Notes under the pieces: generated by a model
Told to the model about the DNA's origin: nothing
What the model saw: the letters and a program-made list of their open reading frames with translations, nothing else
Databases searched by the model: none
NCBI GenBank assembly: GCA_900539035.1
Contig: UQAU01000008.1
Location: forward strand, 8,698-72,697
Direction: 5' to 3'
Origin: an uncultured Collinsella sp.
Lineage (GTDB): Bacteria; Actinomycetota; Coriobacteriia; Coriobacteriales; Coriobacteriaceae
DNA: 64,000 nucleotides
Position numbers and translations under genes: made by a program
Shown: positions 49,131-57,900 of the stretch, one piece after another
Numbering within the stretch: position 1 is the first letter of the stretch
How the letters are laid out: every line of letters starts with the position of its first letter

Positions 49131-50186
49131 TCATCCTCCGATTTGGGACATAAATCGTTGCGTGCCCTCAATTATCGCGTGTTCCTGCGGTTTGTGGGCC
49201 ACGGCATCGCGCCAAATTGAAAGTACCCGCATATCATCACCACGGCGCAGCGCCTCGCGCACCGAATATTCGGCATCGCTAAACAGGCACGGGCGCACGT
49301 TGCCGTCTGCCGTCAGGCGCAGACGGTTGCAGTTCGCGCAAAAATGATTGGACATGGCGCTAATAAAGCCGACCGTTCCCGCCGCGCCCGGAAAGTGCCA
49401 ATAGCGCGCAGGGCCCGCGCCGGCAGGAGCGTCGTTGATGTCGAGCGGCTCGAGCTCGCCCAGACCCGCCGCGGCGGCCCCGGCATTGATGCGCGCCCGC
49501 AGCTCGTCGCTCGGCACGGTATCGCTCGCATCCCACAGCTCGGGATTGAGCGCGGGAGCATGCGGATCCACAGCGCAATGCGAGCTCGTGTGCTCGTCGC
49601 CGATGGGCATATATTCGATAAAGCGCAGATGAATGGGGCGGTCGACGGTCAGCCGTGCGAGGGCCTCCACATCTTGGTTGAGCCGGCGCACAACAACGCA
49701 GTTGACCTTAACGGGCTCAAAGCCCCAAGCCAGCGCCGCGTCGATGCCAGCCATGGTCTGCTCGAGTCGACCTAGACGCGTGATCTTTCCAAAGAGCGTA
49801 GGGTCGAGTGTGTCGAGCGAGATGTTGACGCGGTTAAGCCCGGCATCTTTGAGCTGCGGCGCCAGGTTGGGCAGCAGGGCGCCATTGGTGGTGAGCGAGA
49901 TATCCTCGATCTGCGGAATCGCACGGATGTCGCGAATGAGCGGGATGATACGGCGGCTTACCAGCGGCTCGCCACCCGTCAGGCGCACGCGGCGAATGCC
50001 CTCTCCCGCCACCAAGCGCACAAAGCGGGCGATTTCCTCGGCGCTGAGCAGCTCGTCGTGCGCACGGGGCGCCACGCCGTCGGCCGGCATGCAATAGATG
50101 CAGCGGAAATTGCACTTGTCGGTAACGGCAATGCGCAGGTAGTTGATATCACGGCCAAAGCCGTCATGTTGCACGTGCCCGTCCAC
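49131..50186 (-). CDS. moaA: GTP 3',8-cyclase MoaA (radical SAM)
   Basis: 351 aa, GTG start with GAGGGGAGGG upstream. Radical SAM cluster C25-x3-C29-x2-C32 (CNFRCIYC), RRVRLTGGEPLVSRR, second cluster CANCNRLRLTADGNVRPCLF, and the C-terminal Gly-Gly tail (SQIGG) needed for activity. First step of molybdenum cofactor synthesis, translated just before moaC-mobB. The remaining moa/moe genes are not in the window. Confidence 0.96.
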   Translation of the reverse strand: MDGHVQHDGFGRDINYLRIAVTDKCNFRCIYCMPADGVAPRAHDELLSAEEIARFVRLVAGEGIRRVRLTGGEPLVSRRIIPLIRDIRAIPQIEDISLTTNGALLPNLAPQLKDAGLNRVNISLDTLDPTLFGKITRLGRLEQTMAGIDAALAWGFEPVKVNCVVVRRLNQDVEALARLTVDRPIHLRFIEYMPIGDEHTSSHCAVDPHAPALNPELWDASDTVPSDELRARINAGAAAAGLGELEPLDINDAPAGAGPARYWHFPGAAGTVGFISAMSNHFCANCNRLRLTADGNVRPCLFSDAEYSVREALRRGDDMRVLSIWRDAVAHKPQEHAIIEGTQRFMSQIGG

Positions 50187-50318
50187 GCAGCCCTCCCCTC
50201 ACGCGGCGTTTTATTCTTCGGAAAACATAATACCCCACAAGAGAATCATGCCGACACCCGTACGACAGGACAGGTCGCTTCGAGCAAAACGGGCTTCCCA
50301 AGCCCATCCTCAGCACAC

Positions 50319-50383
50319 AAACCATCACAACATTCGATGCTTTTCCCGTTTTTGGCAAAAAACGTCGAATGTTGTGATGGTTT
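50319..50383. repeat. 65-bp palindromic repeat, family A copy 3
   Basis: Same 65-bp length and outer arms as copies 1 and 2, with a different centre (ATGCTTTTCCCG...GGCAAAAAACG). It lies 38 bases beyond the stop of the 50422 gene. Confidence 0.95.
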
Positions 50384-50421
50384 GCCCGCCCACGGCACCC
50401 CGTAGAAGGGCCAGAGCGCCC

Positions 50422-51459
50422 CTAGAGTCCGCCGTCCCAGTGCCGAATCACGAATTCCCGCAGGTCGTTCTGACGTTTCTGGAATGTCTCGCTTCGGTCG
50501 CACTTAAGACCCATAGCGAGCGCGATGGCATTCATCGCCCGGTGCAATTGCAGCTGATGGGCAAACTGAGTCCCGGTGAGGACGATCATCCTAAAGCCCA
50601 GCGCGCTCAGCACGGTCATACGCTCCGCATCCGACGCGCTGCGCTGTTTATCAAGATGGTCCGAACCGTTGTATTCAATCCCCGTACCGCTCGCAGGCGC
50701 ATATACGTCGATCTCGAAATACCCGGCCTTTGCGAGATACTTGAACTCGTTGGGAACATCGACCCGATGGTTGAGCTCAACCTTGGCGTATCCCAGCCCG
50801 CCCTGGGAACGTTTTGCTACGACCATGATTGCAGTGGCCGTCTCCATAGGCGACCGCGCGCCATCGTGCACGCGCTTGAGCACGGCGGCCGCGCGTATAG
50901 CCCCCTGACGAGATCGGTTCTCATTGCAATAAGCAATCAAGTCGGCAACGGTATACCTCTGCCCCATCTCGATATAATCGCCTGTCGACAGATGATTCAA
51001 ATGGTATCGGGCGCAGATTTCGTAGCCGTATTCCAGCTGCTCGGGCTCGCTCATCCACGAACCCGCTTGGACAAAGCACATGACCTCATCAACCACTAGA
51101 AGGCCCTCTGCCACCTCGATAAGATGGTCTGGAGGTACCGGCGCCCCAAACACGTGGCACCTAAATCCGGCCGGCGTCGAACGCTCAAAATCGAAGTTGA
51201 CGAGCGTGTCGATATGATCGAGCTCTTCTCGTGGAATACCAAGCGAAACCAGATAGTCGGTAACGATCCCAACTGCCGTTGAAGCCCTCAGCCCCTTGGC
51301 ATCGAGCCCCAATTTGGGCAGGCTCGCGGTCGGCTCCGTCTCGTTAGCAAGCGAGTCCTCATCGTATAGACTGCTTGCTCGCGAGAGCGGCTCGGACGGG
51401 CGCGCCACGTTGTGGTACAGCCAGGCAGTCTTATGTGACAGGACGATCGGCAGGTCCAT
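50422..51459 (-). CDS. Protein with DUF559/Vsr-like nuclease fold
   Basis: 345 aa. N-terminal two thirds has no recognised domain; it opens LPIVLSHKTAWLYH, a start I associate with AbiEi-like or DUF559-linked proteins. The C-terminal ~110 residues give a PD-(D/E)XK-like pattern: AKAGYFEIDVYAP, GIEYNGSDHLD, then DAERMTVLSALGFRMIVLTG. Such proteins are abundant in Coriobacteriia with no settled role; DNA processing or defence is possible. Start at 51459 is the first in-frame ATG; GGAGGGCTC lies upstream. Confidence 0.6.
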   Translation of the reverse strand: MDLPIVLSHKTAWLYHNVARPSEPLSRASSLYDEDSLANETEPTASLPKLGLDAKGLRASTAVGIVTDYLVSLGIPREELDHIDTLVNFDFERSTPAGFRCHVFGAPVPPDHLIEVAEGLLVVDEVMCFVQAGSWMSEPEQLEYGYEICARYHLNHLSTGDYIEMGQRYTVADLIAYCNENRSRQGAIRAAAVLKRVHDGARSPMETATAIMVVAKRSQGGLGYAKVELNHRVDVPNEFKYLAKAGYFEIDVYAPASGTGIEYNGSDHLDKQRSASDAERMTVLSALGFRMIVLTGTQFAHQLQLHRAMNAIALAMGLKCDRSETFQKRQNDLREFVIRHWDGGL

Positions 51460-51559
51460 GAGCCCTCCAATGGAGTCGGATAACCAACCTTATTCCCCTG
51501 CCCACGGGTCCGCACACCTTCGTGCGCGAGAAAGCGATTCCGCCCGATCGAGTGGCAGA

Positions 51560-51624
51560 AAACCATCGCAACATTCGATGCTTTTCCCGATTTTGGCGAA
51601 AAACGTCGAATGCTGTGATGGTTT
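51560..51624. repeat. 65-bp palindromic repeat, family A copy 4
   Basis: Closest to copy 3 in the centre; arms have compensatory-position changes (CATCGCAACA and TGCTGTGATG). Located ~100 bases from the start of the divergent 50422 gene, upstream of the MATE promoter. Confidence 0.95.
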
Positions 51625-51707
51625 GAGGCGAGGTGAGGGGCACGGAGGGGTCAAAGCATCGTGCTTGGAGCGTGACTATTTTTTTCGCCCCGTCGCCATC
51701 ACAAACC

Positions 51708-51743
51708 TTGACTCTATAATCGTTGTAGGGTTTTCACTACACT
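51708..51743 (+). promoter_or_regulatory. Candidate MerR-type promoter for the MATE-merR operon
   Basis: TTGACT at 51708, TATAAT at 51715-51720 and an imperfect dyad ACTCTAT...GTAGGGT (51711-51731, 5 of 7 positions paired) lie 40-70 bases before the MATE start. The dyad overlapping promoter elements fits MerR-family control, presumably by the downstream regulator. Confidence 0.4.
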
Positions 51744-51780
51744 GGTAGCTAAACGAACCGAGCCAGAAAGTGCCCCGCCC

Positions 51781-53127
51781 ATGGAACACGACCTCACACA
51801 CGGCAATGTCCTCAAGACCATCGCGGTCTTTGCCCTGCCCTATATGCTCTCGTACTTTTTGCAGATGCTCTACGGCATGGCCGATCTGTACATGATGGGG
51901 CAGTTTAGCGGCGCTGCCGGCATCACCGCCGTGGGCAATGGCGCTCAGACGCTCTATATCATTACCGTGACGCTCGTGGGCCTAGCCATGGGAACGACGG
52001 TCATCGTCGGCCACGCCGTGGGTTCGCGTCGCTTCGACCGTGCCGAGACCGCCATCGGCAACACCATTACGCTCTTTATGGGCGTCTCGGTGGTGCTGGC
52101 TGCTGTCCTGTTTGCATTGTGTCCGCAGGTTGTGGCGCTCATTGGCACGCCGCCCGAGGCAGTCGAAGGCACCGCCGCCTACCTGCGTATCTGCTTTGTC
52201 GGCATTCCGTTTATCGCCGCATACAACATTCTCTCGGCCATCTTTCGCGGCCTGGGCGATTCGCGCTCGCCCATGTACGTGATTGGCGTGGCGTGCATCA
52301 TCAACATCGCGCTCGATTTTCTGTTTATCGGCCACATGGGACTCGGCCCCGTGGGTGCGGCGCTCGGCACGGTAACCGCCCAGACAGCCAGCGTTGCCCT
52401 CGCGCTCGTCTGGCTCAAGAGCCGCCGCACGAACATCCACGTTAAGCGCAGCGACCTGCGCCCTCAGCCCGAGGTGCTCGGCAGCATTCTTAAGATCGGC
52501 GTGCCTGTGGCCGTGCAGGACGGCTGCATCCAGGTGGCGTTTATGTTTATCACCGTCATCGCCAACCACCGAGGGCTCGTCGACGCCGCCGCCGTGGGCC
52601 TGGTTGAGAAGATGATCAGCTTTTTGTTCATTGTGCCGAGCTCCATGGGCGCCACCGTCAGCGCGCTCACGGCGCAAAATGCCGGCGCGGGCAAGGGCGA
52701 TCGCGCGCGTCAGGTGCTCAAGGACGCCATGACGATCTCGGTGGTGTACGGCTGCCTGATCACGGTGCTGATGTGGCTGGTGGCGCCGGCGTTTATCGGC
52801 TTTTTTGCCAAGGACCCCGCGGTGGTCGCGGCCGGTACCGGCTATATGCACAGTTATATTTTCGATGCAATCTTTGCCGGCATCCACATTTGCTTTAGCG
52901 GCTTTTTCGCTGCATACGGCAAGAGCTACATCGGCTTTGCGCACAACGTGCTGGCCGTAGCGCTCATTCGCGTGCCGGGCGCGTGGCTGCTGTCGAACGC
53001 CTATTCCGACACGCTGCTTCCCATGGGCATCGCTTCGCCGTGCGGGTCGATTCTGTCGGCAATCATCTGTGTTGTCGCGTTTACCGTGCTCAACCGGCGC
53101 GGGGCTTTTGACAAGTTGGCAGCGTAG
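51781..53127 (+). CDS. MATE family multidrug/Na+ efflux transporter
   Basis: 448 aa with twelve hydrophobic segments. LYGMADLYMMGQF in TM1-2, AIFRGLGDSRSPMY and GAALGTVTAQTASVALA are NorM/DinF-type MATE signatures. It exports cationic drugs or metabolites using H+ or Na+. The MerR gene follows by 56 bases on the same strand, suggesting substrate-responsive expression. Confidence 0.92.
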   Translation: MEHDLTHGNVLKTIAVFALPYMLSYFLQMLYGMADLYMMGQFSGAAGITAVGNGAQTLYIITVTLVGLAMGTTVIVGHAVGSRRFDRAETAIGNTITLFMGVSVVLAAVLFALCPQVVALIGTPPEAVEGTAAYLRICFVGIPFIAAYNILSAIFRGLGDSRSPMYVIGVACIINIALDFLFIGHMGLGPVGAALGTVTAQTASVALALVWLKSRRTNIHVKRSDLRPQPEVLGSILKIGVPVAVQDGCIQVAFMFITVIANHRGLVDAAAVGLVEKMISFLFIVPSSMGATVSALTAQNAGAGKGDRARQVLKDAMTISVVYGCLITVLMWLVAPAFIGFFAKDPAVVAAGTGYMHSYIFDAIFAGIHICFSGFFAAYGKSYIGFAHNVLAVALIRVPGAWLLSNAYSDTLLPMGIASPCGSILSAIICVVAFTVLNRRGAFDKLAA

Positions 53128-53183
53128 CGGGGCAACGCGAGCCTGGGGCACCTCCCCTGCTTTTTACCGAAAGGAGCGGTCCC

Positions 53184-54032
53184 ATGACCGACTCGCCAAC
53201 CGAACATACCGAGGGCCTGCTCCGCATTGGCGAGGTGGCGCGCTTGTTTAACCTGAGCGTGGGCACGTTGCGCCATTACGAGCAGATGGGCCTACTGGAC
53301 CCGGCGCACATCGATCCGGCGAGTGGGTACCGCTACTACGGATCGCGGCAGCTCTCAACTCTCAACACCATCAGCCACCTGCGTGTTCTCGACTTACCGC
53401 TCGCGCAAATCCGTGAGTTTGTGACCACGCGCGATGTGGACCTTATGCAGCGGCAGCTGGCTCAGCAGCAGGAGCTCATCGAGCGCAAGCGCCGCGAGTT
53501 GGAGCGTGTGTCGCGCAAGATCGATAACCGGCTTGCTCTGCTGCACAATGCCTTGAACACCGAGCTCGATACCATTTGCACAATCGATGCGCCCGAGCTT
53601 CGCTGCGCCGTGTTGCGCGAACGCGTCAACCCTACCGACGCCTATGCGCTGGAGTGGCAAATTCGTCAACTGCAGAAGGGTCAGCACGAGACCTTTGTCT
53701 TCCTGGGCAACTTGGGCGTCGGGATTAGCGCCGAGCGCCTGGCCGCCGGCGACTTTGACGGCTACGACGAGGTCCTTCTACTGCTCGATGACACCGATGA
53801 TTACGCGGGCGACGTCGAGACGCGACCCGCCGCGCGCTGCCTGACCATAAGCTTCCGCGGCACGCACGGGCAAGCGGGCCCGCGCTACGAGCAACTGCTC
53901 GGCTATATGCGCGAACACAACCTGACGCCCGCCGGTCCCTCGCGCGAGGTCGCCCTCATCGACGACATCATCAGCGACGACCCGGCGACCTACGTGACGC
54001 AGATCACGGTGCCGGTTGCCCCGTTCAGATAA
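53184..54032 (+). CDS. MerR family regulator with GyrI-like effector domain
   Basis: 282 aa, GAAAGGAGCGGTCCC before ATG. Residues ~12-80 are the MerR winged helix (LRIGEVARLFNLSVGTLRHYEQMGLLDP, SGYRYYG), then a coiled-coil dimerisation helix (QRQLAQQQELIERKRRELERV). The C-terminal ~140 residues have a GyrI/BmrR-like small-molecule binding arrangement. Likely senses a drug or metabolite and activates the upstream MATE pump. Its last 15 codons are echoed at 55318-55365. Confidence 0.9.
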   Translation: MTDSPTEHTEGLLRIGEVARLFNLSVGTLRHYEQMGLLDPAHIDPASGYRYYGSRQLSTLNTISHLRVLDLPLAQIREFVTTRDVDLMQRQLAQQQELIERKRRELERVSRKIDNRLALLHNALNTELDTICTIDAPELRCAVLRERVNPTDAYALEWQIRQLQKGQHETFVFLGNLGVGISAERLAAGDFDGYDEVLLLLDDTDDYAGDVETRPAARCLTISFRGTHGQAGPRYEQLLGYMREHNLTPAGPSREVALIDDIISDDPATYVTQITVPVAPFR

Positions 54033-54074
54033 GAACTGCCTAGATAACGTTCGGCTGAAGGCAGAATCTTGACG

Positions 54075-54266
54075 TTATAGGCCATATTTTGCCTCAAGGT
54101 CATCGAGAGCCTCAAAGGCATCACGCGCCGTGCCAGCAGCACGCTCCCGCTCGGCCACAGTTATACGAGCCATCAGACGAGCCTTAGCCTGTTCCTGAAC
54201 CATGAGGTCATAGTCTTCAGATCGAAGTACAACAAATTTGCTATAGCCGTTTTTTGTAACAGTCAC
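54075..54266 (-). pseudogene. N-terminally truncated Phd/YefM-type antitoxin
   Basis: 63 aa if GTG at 54266 starts. The visible sequence begins within the usual Phd fold (DPVTVTKNGYSKFVVLRSEDYDLM), about 30 residues after where intact Phd proteins start; upstream in frame there is a stop 11 codons earlier. The DNA-binding N-terminus is missing and no toxin gene adjoins in its frame order. Best read as a remnant, though translation of the toxin-binding tail is possible (GGGAGG 11 bases before GTG). Confidence 0.55.
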
Positions 54267-54327
54267 TGGATCAGGAGCCTCCCAACAAGCCCGCTAAACG
54301 CCGGGGACAATCCCCGATATGGCGGTT

Positions 54328-54750
54328 TTACTCCTCCGGAATCGGAAACGCACGGATGAACTCTGCAGGCGAGAAGGTCTTGATGGTCGAGCGCACAAAA
54401 GCGGCGCGGTCACGCGTGATGATAAAGTCCACGCCGGCACGCTCGGCCATCGCACGGATACAGCCGTCCTCAAAGTCCGGCTCATCGGAATAGGCGGAGG
54501 TAAAACAAGCTTCTTGGTCGAGAGGCTCTACCGAGTAGCTCTTAAGACAGTCGCGCACTACCTCGCGGGCGCGCGCCTCGCCTGCCTGTTTAGTGAGAAT
54601 GTAGTACGCGTCCTTGAGAGAGCAGGCCGAAACAACACCCTCGATAAGTCCCACGTCAACGAGCCCCTTGGTCGTTTGCGCCGCCCCATGCTCCGGCCGG
54701 CCCGGCAGCACGCAATCGAGCAGAAAATTGGTATCGAGAAATGCCCTCAT
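54328..54750 (-). CDS. PIN-domain toxin (type II TA)
   Basis: 140 aa, ATG at 54750 overlapping the antitoxin stop by 4 bases. PIN motifs: FLDTNFLLDCVL, KDAYYILTK, EPDFEDGCIRAMAE and DFIITRDRAAF supply the four acidic metal ligands. VapC-like ribonuclease activity is expected. Partner antitoxin directly upstream. Confidence 0.85.
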   Translation of the reverse strand: MRAFLDTNFLLDCVLPGRPEHGAAQTTKGLVDVGLIEGVVSACSLKDAYYILTKQAGEARAREVVRDCLKSYSVEPLDQEACFTSAYSDEPDFEDGCIRAMAERAGVDFIITRDRAAFVRSTIKTFSPAEFIRAFPIPEE

Positions 54751-55139
54751 AGGTAGCGCTCCCTCGCGACGCGCTTTTCATCTTCAACCGTCATCGTATC
54801 GAGCGGCGTTCCCCTTGGCATGTTAGCCACGATATCGAGATACTCCTGGTAGTCCTCATTCTCCGCGAGCATCTCACGGATCTCCTTCCAGGTGATCTTG
54901 GGATGCCACATCGTACCCACGTCGCGCTTGGGCTTGCCCGTGCCGCACGTCGGTTTTGCGCCCCCACGCTCCTGGGCAGCGTCATATTCCACCGTAACTG
55001 GACCTTCATAGTCGAGCGGCACGATCTTGAACAACGGCTTGCTCCGCTTGAAGACCACAACCTCCTCGCCCTCATTGGCAACCTTTTCGGCCACCTGCGT
55101 AAGGTTTTGGCGCAGTTCCGAAAACGCGACGGTAACCAT
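54747..55139 (-). CDS. Phd/YefM-family antitoxin
   Basis: 130 aa from ATG at 55139 with GAGAGGAGCAG upstream. VTVAFSELRQNLTQVAEKVANEGEEVVVFKRSKPLFKIV is the Phd fold that binds operator DNA; the long acidic C-terminal part (ENEDYQEYLDIV) should mask the PIN toxin. The region 55160-55205 upstream is AT-rich with TATATAAAA and may hold the promoter/operator. Confidence 0.82.
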   Translation of the reverse strand: MVTVAFSELRQNLTQVAEKVANEGEEVVVFKRSKPLFKIVPLDYEGPVTVEYDAAQERGGAKPTCGTGKPKRDVGTMWHPKITWKEIREMLAENEDYQEYLDIVANMPRGTPLDTMTVEDEKRVARERYL

Positions 55140-55317
55140 AACTGCTCCTCTCAACATATATCTTCACTGCTAAGTATACACGTTAATATTAATGTTAAAG
55201 TATATAAAACTCATCACAATGGGGCAGCCCCGTTGTGGGACCTCACTGCGGGGCCCCTTTGCTTTGTATGAATCTTCTATCGCTCCGGAACGACACCGCT
55301 CCGCAGGGTCATCCTCA

Positions 55318-55365
55318 GCAACCTACATGACGCAGATCATGCTGCCCGCCACCACGCCCAAATAA
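55318..55365 (+). pseudogene. 3' remnant of a MerR-family gene
   Basis: Fifteen codons plus TAA read ATYMTQIMLPATTPK, matching the end of the MerR regulator at 54032 (ATYVTQITVPVAPFR) in frame and ending at a stop. No upstream MerR sequence is present. It suggests that a second merR copy was replaced or cut by the toxin-antitoxin island 54040-55300. Confidence 0.65.
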
Positions 55366-55403
55366 AAACCTCCCGGAAAGTATCAACCTTTCCGGGAGGT
55401 TTT
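55365..55403. terminator. Bidirectional terminator
   Basis: 16-bp perfect stem AAAACCTCCCGGAAAG/CTTTCCGGGAGGTTTT with a 7-base loop; A and T tracts on both sides serve both strands. Ends ligA on the minus strand. Confidence 0.92.
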
Positions 55404-55423
55404 CTAATTTGATTATCGATGTC

Positions 55424-57652
55424 CTAAGCCTGGGGCACCTCACCAGTCGCAAGGATCTGCTCGAGTGCGTCCTCATCCAGCACGGGTACACCCAGCTGCT
55501 CGGCTTTGGTGAGCTTGGAGCCCGCTTTGGGGCCGGCGACCAGATAGCTCGTCTTCTTTGACACACTGCCCGAAACCTTGGCGCCGAGCACCTTGAGCGC
55601 CGCACCTGCCTCGTCGCGCGTGCGGTTGACGAGCGTGCCTGTCAGCACGAAGGTCAGGCCCGCGAGCGGCTGTGCGTCGGCGAGCTCGCCCGCCACGCCG
55701 GCGTCGGCTGCGGCTTGCGCGTGCGCGGCACCCAGGTCGACCTCGAGCGACAGGCCCGCCTGACGCAGGCGCTCCAGCACGGCAAGGTTCTCGGGCACGG
55801 CCAGAAACTGCTTGACGCTCGCCGCAATCTTGGGACCGATGCCCTCGCACTCGGCAATGTCCTCTTCGCTCGCCAAGATGAGCTTGTCAATCGACAGGAA
55901 TCGCTCGGCAATGACCTCGCCCACGCTCTTGCCCACATGGCGGATGCCCAGGGCAAACAGCACGCGACCGAGCGGCTGGCTCTTGGACTTGTTGAGCTCG
56001 GCGATGATCTTTTCGGCCGTCTTGAGGCCAACCGGAATGGGGTCGCCCTTCTTGACGCCCTTTTTGCTGTTGGAGCTGGCATAGGTGCGGCCCGTGTCCA
56101 GTCCGGCAATGTCGTCGATCGTGAGTTGGTAGAAGTCCGCGACATCGTGGATCAGCCCGGCGGCGATCACCTTGTCGACGATCTCGTCGCCCAGGCCGTC
56201 GACGTCCATGCAGCCGCGGCTCACCCAGTGGAGCAGACGCTCCTTGAGCTGCGCGGGGCAGTCGATGGAGACGCAGCGGTAAGCGACCTCGCCATCCTCG
56301 TGGACCACAGGGCTGCCGCACACGGGGCAGACCTCGGGCATCTGCCAGTCAACGCTGTCGGCCGGGCGCTTATCGAGCACCGGGCCCACGACCTCGGGGA
56401 TCACGTCGCCTGCCTTGTGCACGATGATAGTGTCACCCTCGCGCACGTTTTTGCGGCGAATCTCGTCGATGTTATGCAGCGTGGCGCGCGCGATGGTGGA
56501 GCCGGCGACCGTCACCGGGTCGAACTCGGCGACCGGCGTGAGCACACCGGTGCGGCCCACCTGGATGCGAATTTCGCGCAGGACGGTCTGCTTTTCCTCG
56601 GGCGGGAACTTAAAGGCAATGGCCCAGCGCGGCGCGCGGGCGGTAAAGCCCAGGTCGAGCTGCTGCTGAAAGCTGTCGACCTTTACGACCACGCCGTCGA
56701 TGTCGTAGTCCAGGTCGCCGCGGTGCTCGAGCGCCTGGGCGCAGAACTCGTGGACCTCGGCCGGCGTGGCACAACGGGCCACGTTAGGGTTGACGCTAAA
56801 GCCGGCGCTACGCAGCCAATCGAGAAACTCGCGCTGGCTGTGGACGTGCAGCGGATCGGTATCGGCGATGGCATAGATAAAGGTGGCCAGGTCGCGGCGC
56901 GCTGTGACCTTGGGGTCCTTTTGGCGCAGGCTGCCGGCGGCGGCGTTGCGCGGGTTGGCGAAGGGGTCGCGGCCCTCGGCATCGGCCTCTTCATTCAGGC
57001 GAACAAAGCTGCCCTTGGGCATATAGACCTCGCCGCGCACCTCAATGGTGCGCTCGCGGTCGGTGCCCATGTGGGCGAGCGCCGGCTCGGACAGGTGCAT
57101 GGGCACATCCTTGATGGTACGGACGTTGAGCGATACGTCCTCGCCCGTGGTGCCGTCGCCACGTGTGGCCGCGCGCACGAAGGCGCCATTCTGATAGGTA
57201 AGCGCCACGCCCAGGCCGTCGATCTTTAGCTCGCAGGTATAGGTGACGCTGCCGGCACCGAGCGCATCCTCGGCGCGCTGGAGCCATGCGTCGAGCTCGT
57301 CCAGATCCATGGCATCGTCCATGGAATACATGCGTGCCATGTGCGTGACCGGCGTAAACTGCTCGCTCACGTAGCCGCCCACGCGTTGGGTGTAGCTGTC
57401 GGGCGTCACCAGGTCGGGATAGGCCGCCTCGATCTCCTGCAGCTCAACGAGCATTTTGTCAAAGGCAGCGTCCGTGATCTCGGGCGCATCGAGCATGTAG
57501 TAGCGATAGGCGTGGTAGTCGAGCTCGTGGCGCAGCTCGGCCGCACGCGCTGCCGCCTGGGCACGGGCATCGACCGGTGCGGTGGCATCCGCGCTCGCGG
57601 GCGTTCCGGTATCGATGTCCACGCCGTCACCAAACAGGCTCGATTGCTCCAT
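55424..57652 (-). CDS. ligA: NAD-dependent DNA ligase
   Basis: 742 aa from ATG at 57652 (AAGGAGTGCCGC upstream). NAD-binding Ia domain (LDYHAYRYYMLDAPEITDAAFD), adenylation site ELKIDGLG (active Lys), zinc finger CPVCGSPV...CVSIDCPAQ, HhH domain (ECEGIGPKIAASV) and C-terminal BRCT (LTFVLTGTLVNRTRDEAG). Full-length; somewhat long because of an Ala-rich N-terminus and an insert before BRCT (AAHAQAAADAGVAG). Essential for Okazaki fragment joining. Confidence 0.97.
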   Translation of the reverse strand: MEQSSLFGDGVDIDTGTPASADATAPVDARAQAAARAAELRHELDYHAYRYYMLDAPEITDAAFDKMLVELQEIEAAYPDLVTPDSYTQRVGGYVSEQFTPVTHMARMYSMDDAMDLDELDAWLQRAEDALGAGSVTYTCELKIDGLGVALTYQNGAFVRAATRGDGTTGEDVSLNVRTIKDVPMHLSEPALAHMGTDRERTIEVRGEVYMPKGSFVRLNEEADAEGRDPFANPRNAAAGSLRQKDPKVTARRDLATFIYAIADTDPLHVHSQREFLDWLRSAGFSVNPNVARCATPAEVHEFCAQALEHRGDLDYDIDGVVVKVDSFQQQLDLGFTARAPRWAIAFKFPPEEKQTVLREIRIQVGRTGVLTPVAEFDPVTVAGSTIARATLHNIDEIRRKNVREGDTIIVHKAGDVIPEVVGPVLDKRPADSVDWQMPEVCPVCGSPVVHEDGEVAYRCVSIDCPAQLKERLLHWVSRGCMDVDGLGDEIVDKVIAAGLIHDVADFYQLTIDDIAGLDTGRTYASSNSKKGVKKGDPIPVGLKTAEKIIAELNKSKSQPLGRVLFALGIRHVGKSVGEVIAERFLSIDKLILASEEDIAECEGIGPKIAASVKQFLAVPENLAVLERLRQAGLSLEVDLGAAHAQAAADAGVAGELADAQPLAGLTFVLTGTLVNRTRDEAGAALKVLGAKVSGSVSKKTSYLVAGPKAGSKLTKAEQLGVPVLDEDALEQILATGEVPQA

Positions 57653-57838
57653 AGCGGCACTCCTTCGCTCGATTTCAAACGGATACAAGAGTACCACCGG
57701 TCACCATGGGGCCGAATAGCCCTTTCGAACCGCACCGAATCGGCAGCGGCCGAACCGGGATGGATCGCGCGATCAAACCATGCCCTTGCCATTTCTAAAT
57801 GATCCGTTTTCCTCCGTCCCCAACGGATCGATAAGAAA

Positions 57839-57874
57839 AGAGGGGCTGTCCCGCGTTGATGGGACAGCCCCTCT
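57839..57874 (-). terminator. Terminator of the htrA gene
   Basis: 14-bp perfect stem AGAGGGGCTGTCCC/GGGACAGCCCCTCT with 8-base loop; on the minus strand followed by TTTTCTTA. Confidence 0.9.
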
Positions 57875-57900
57875 GGCTTCGATATATGCGATACGGCTCG

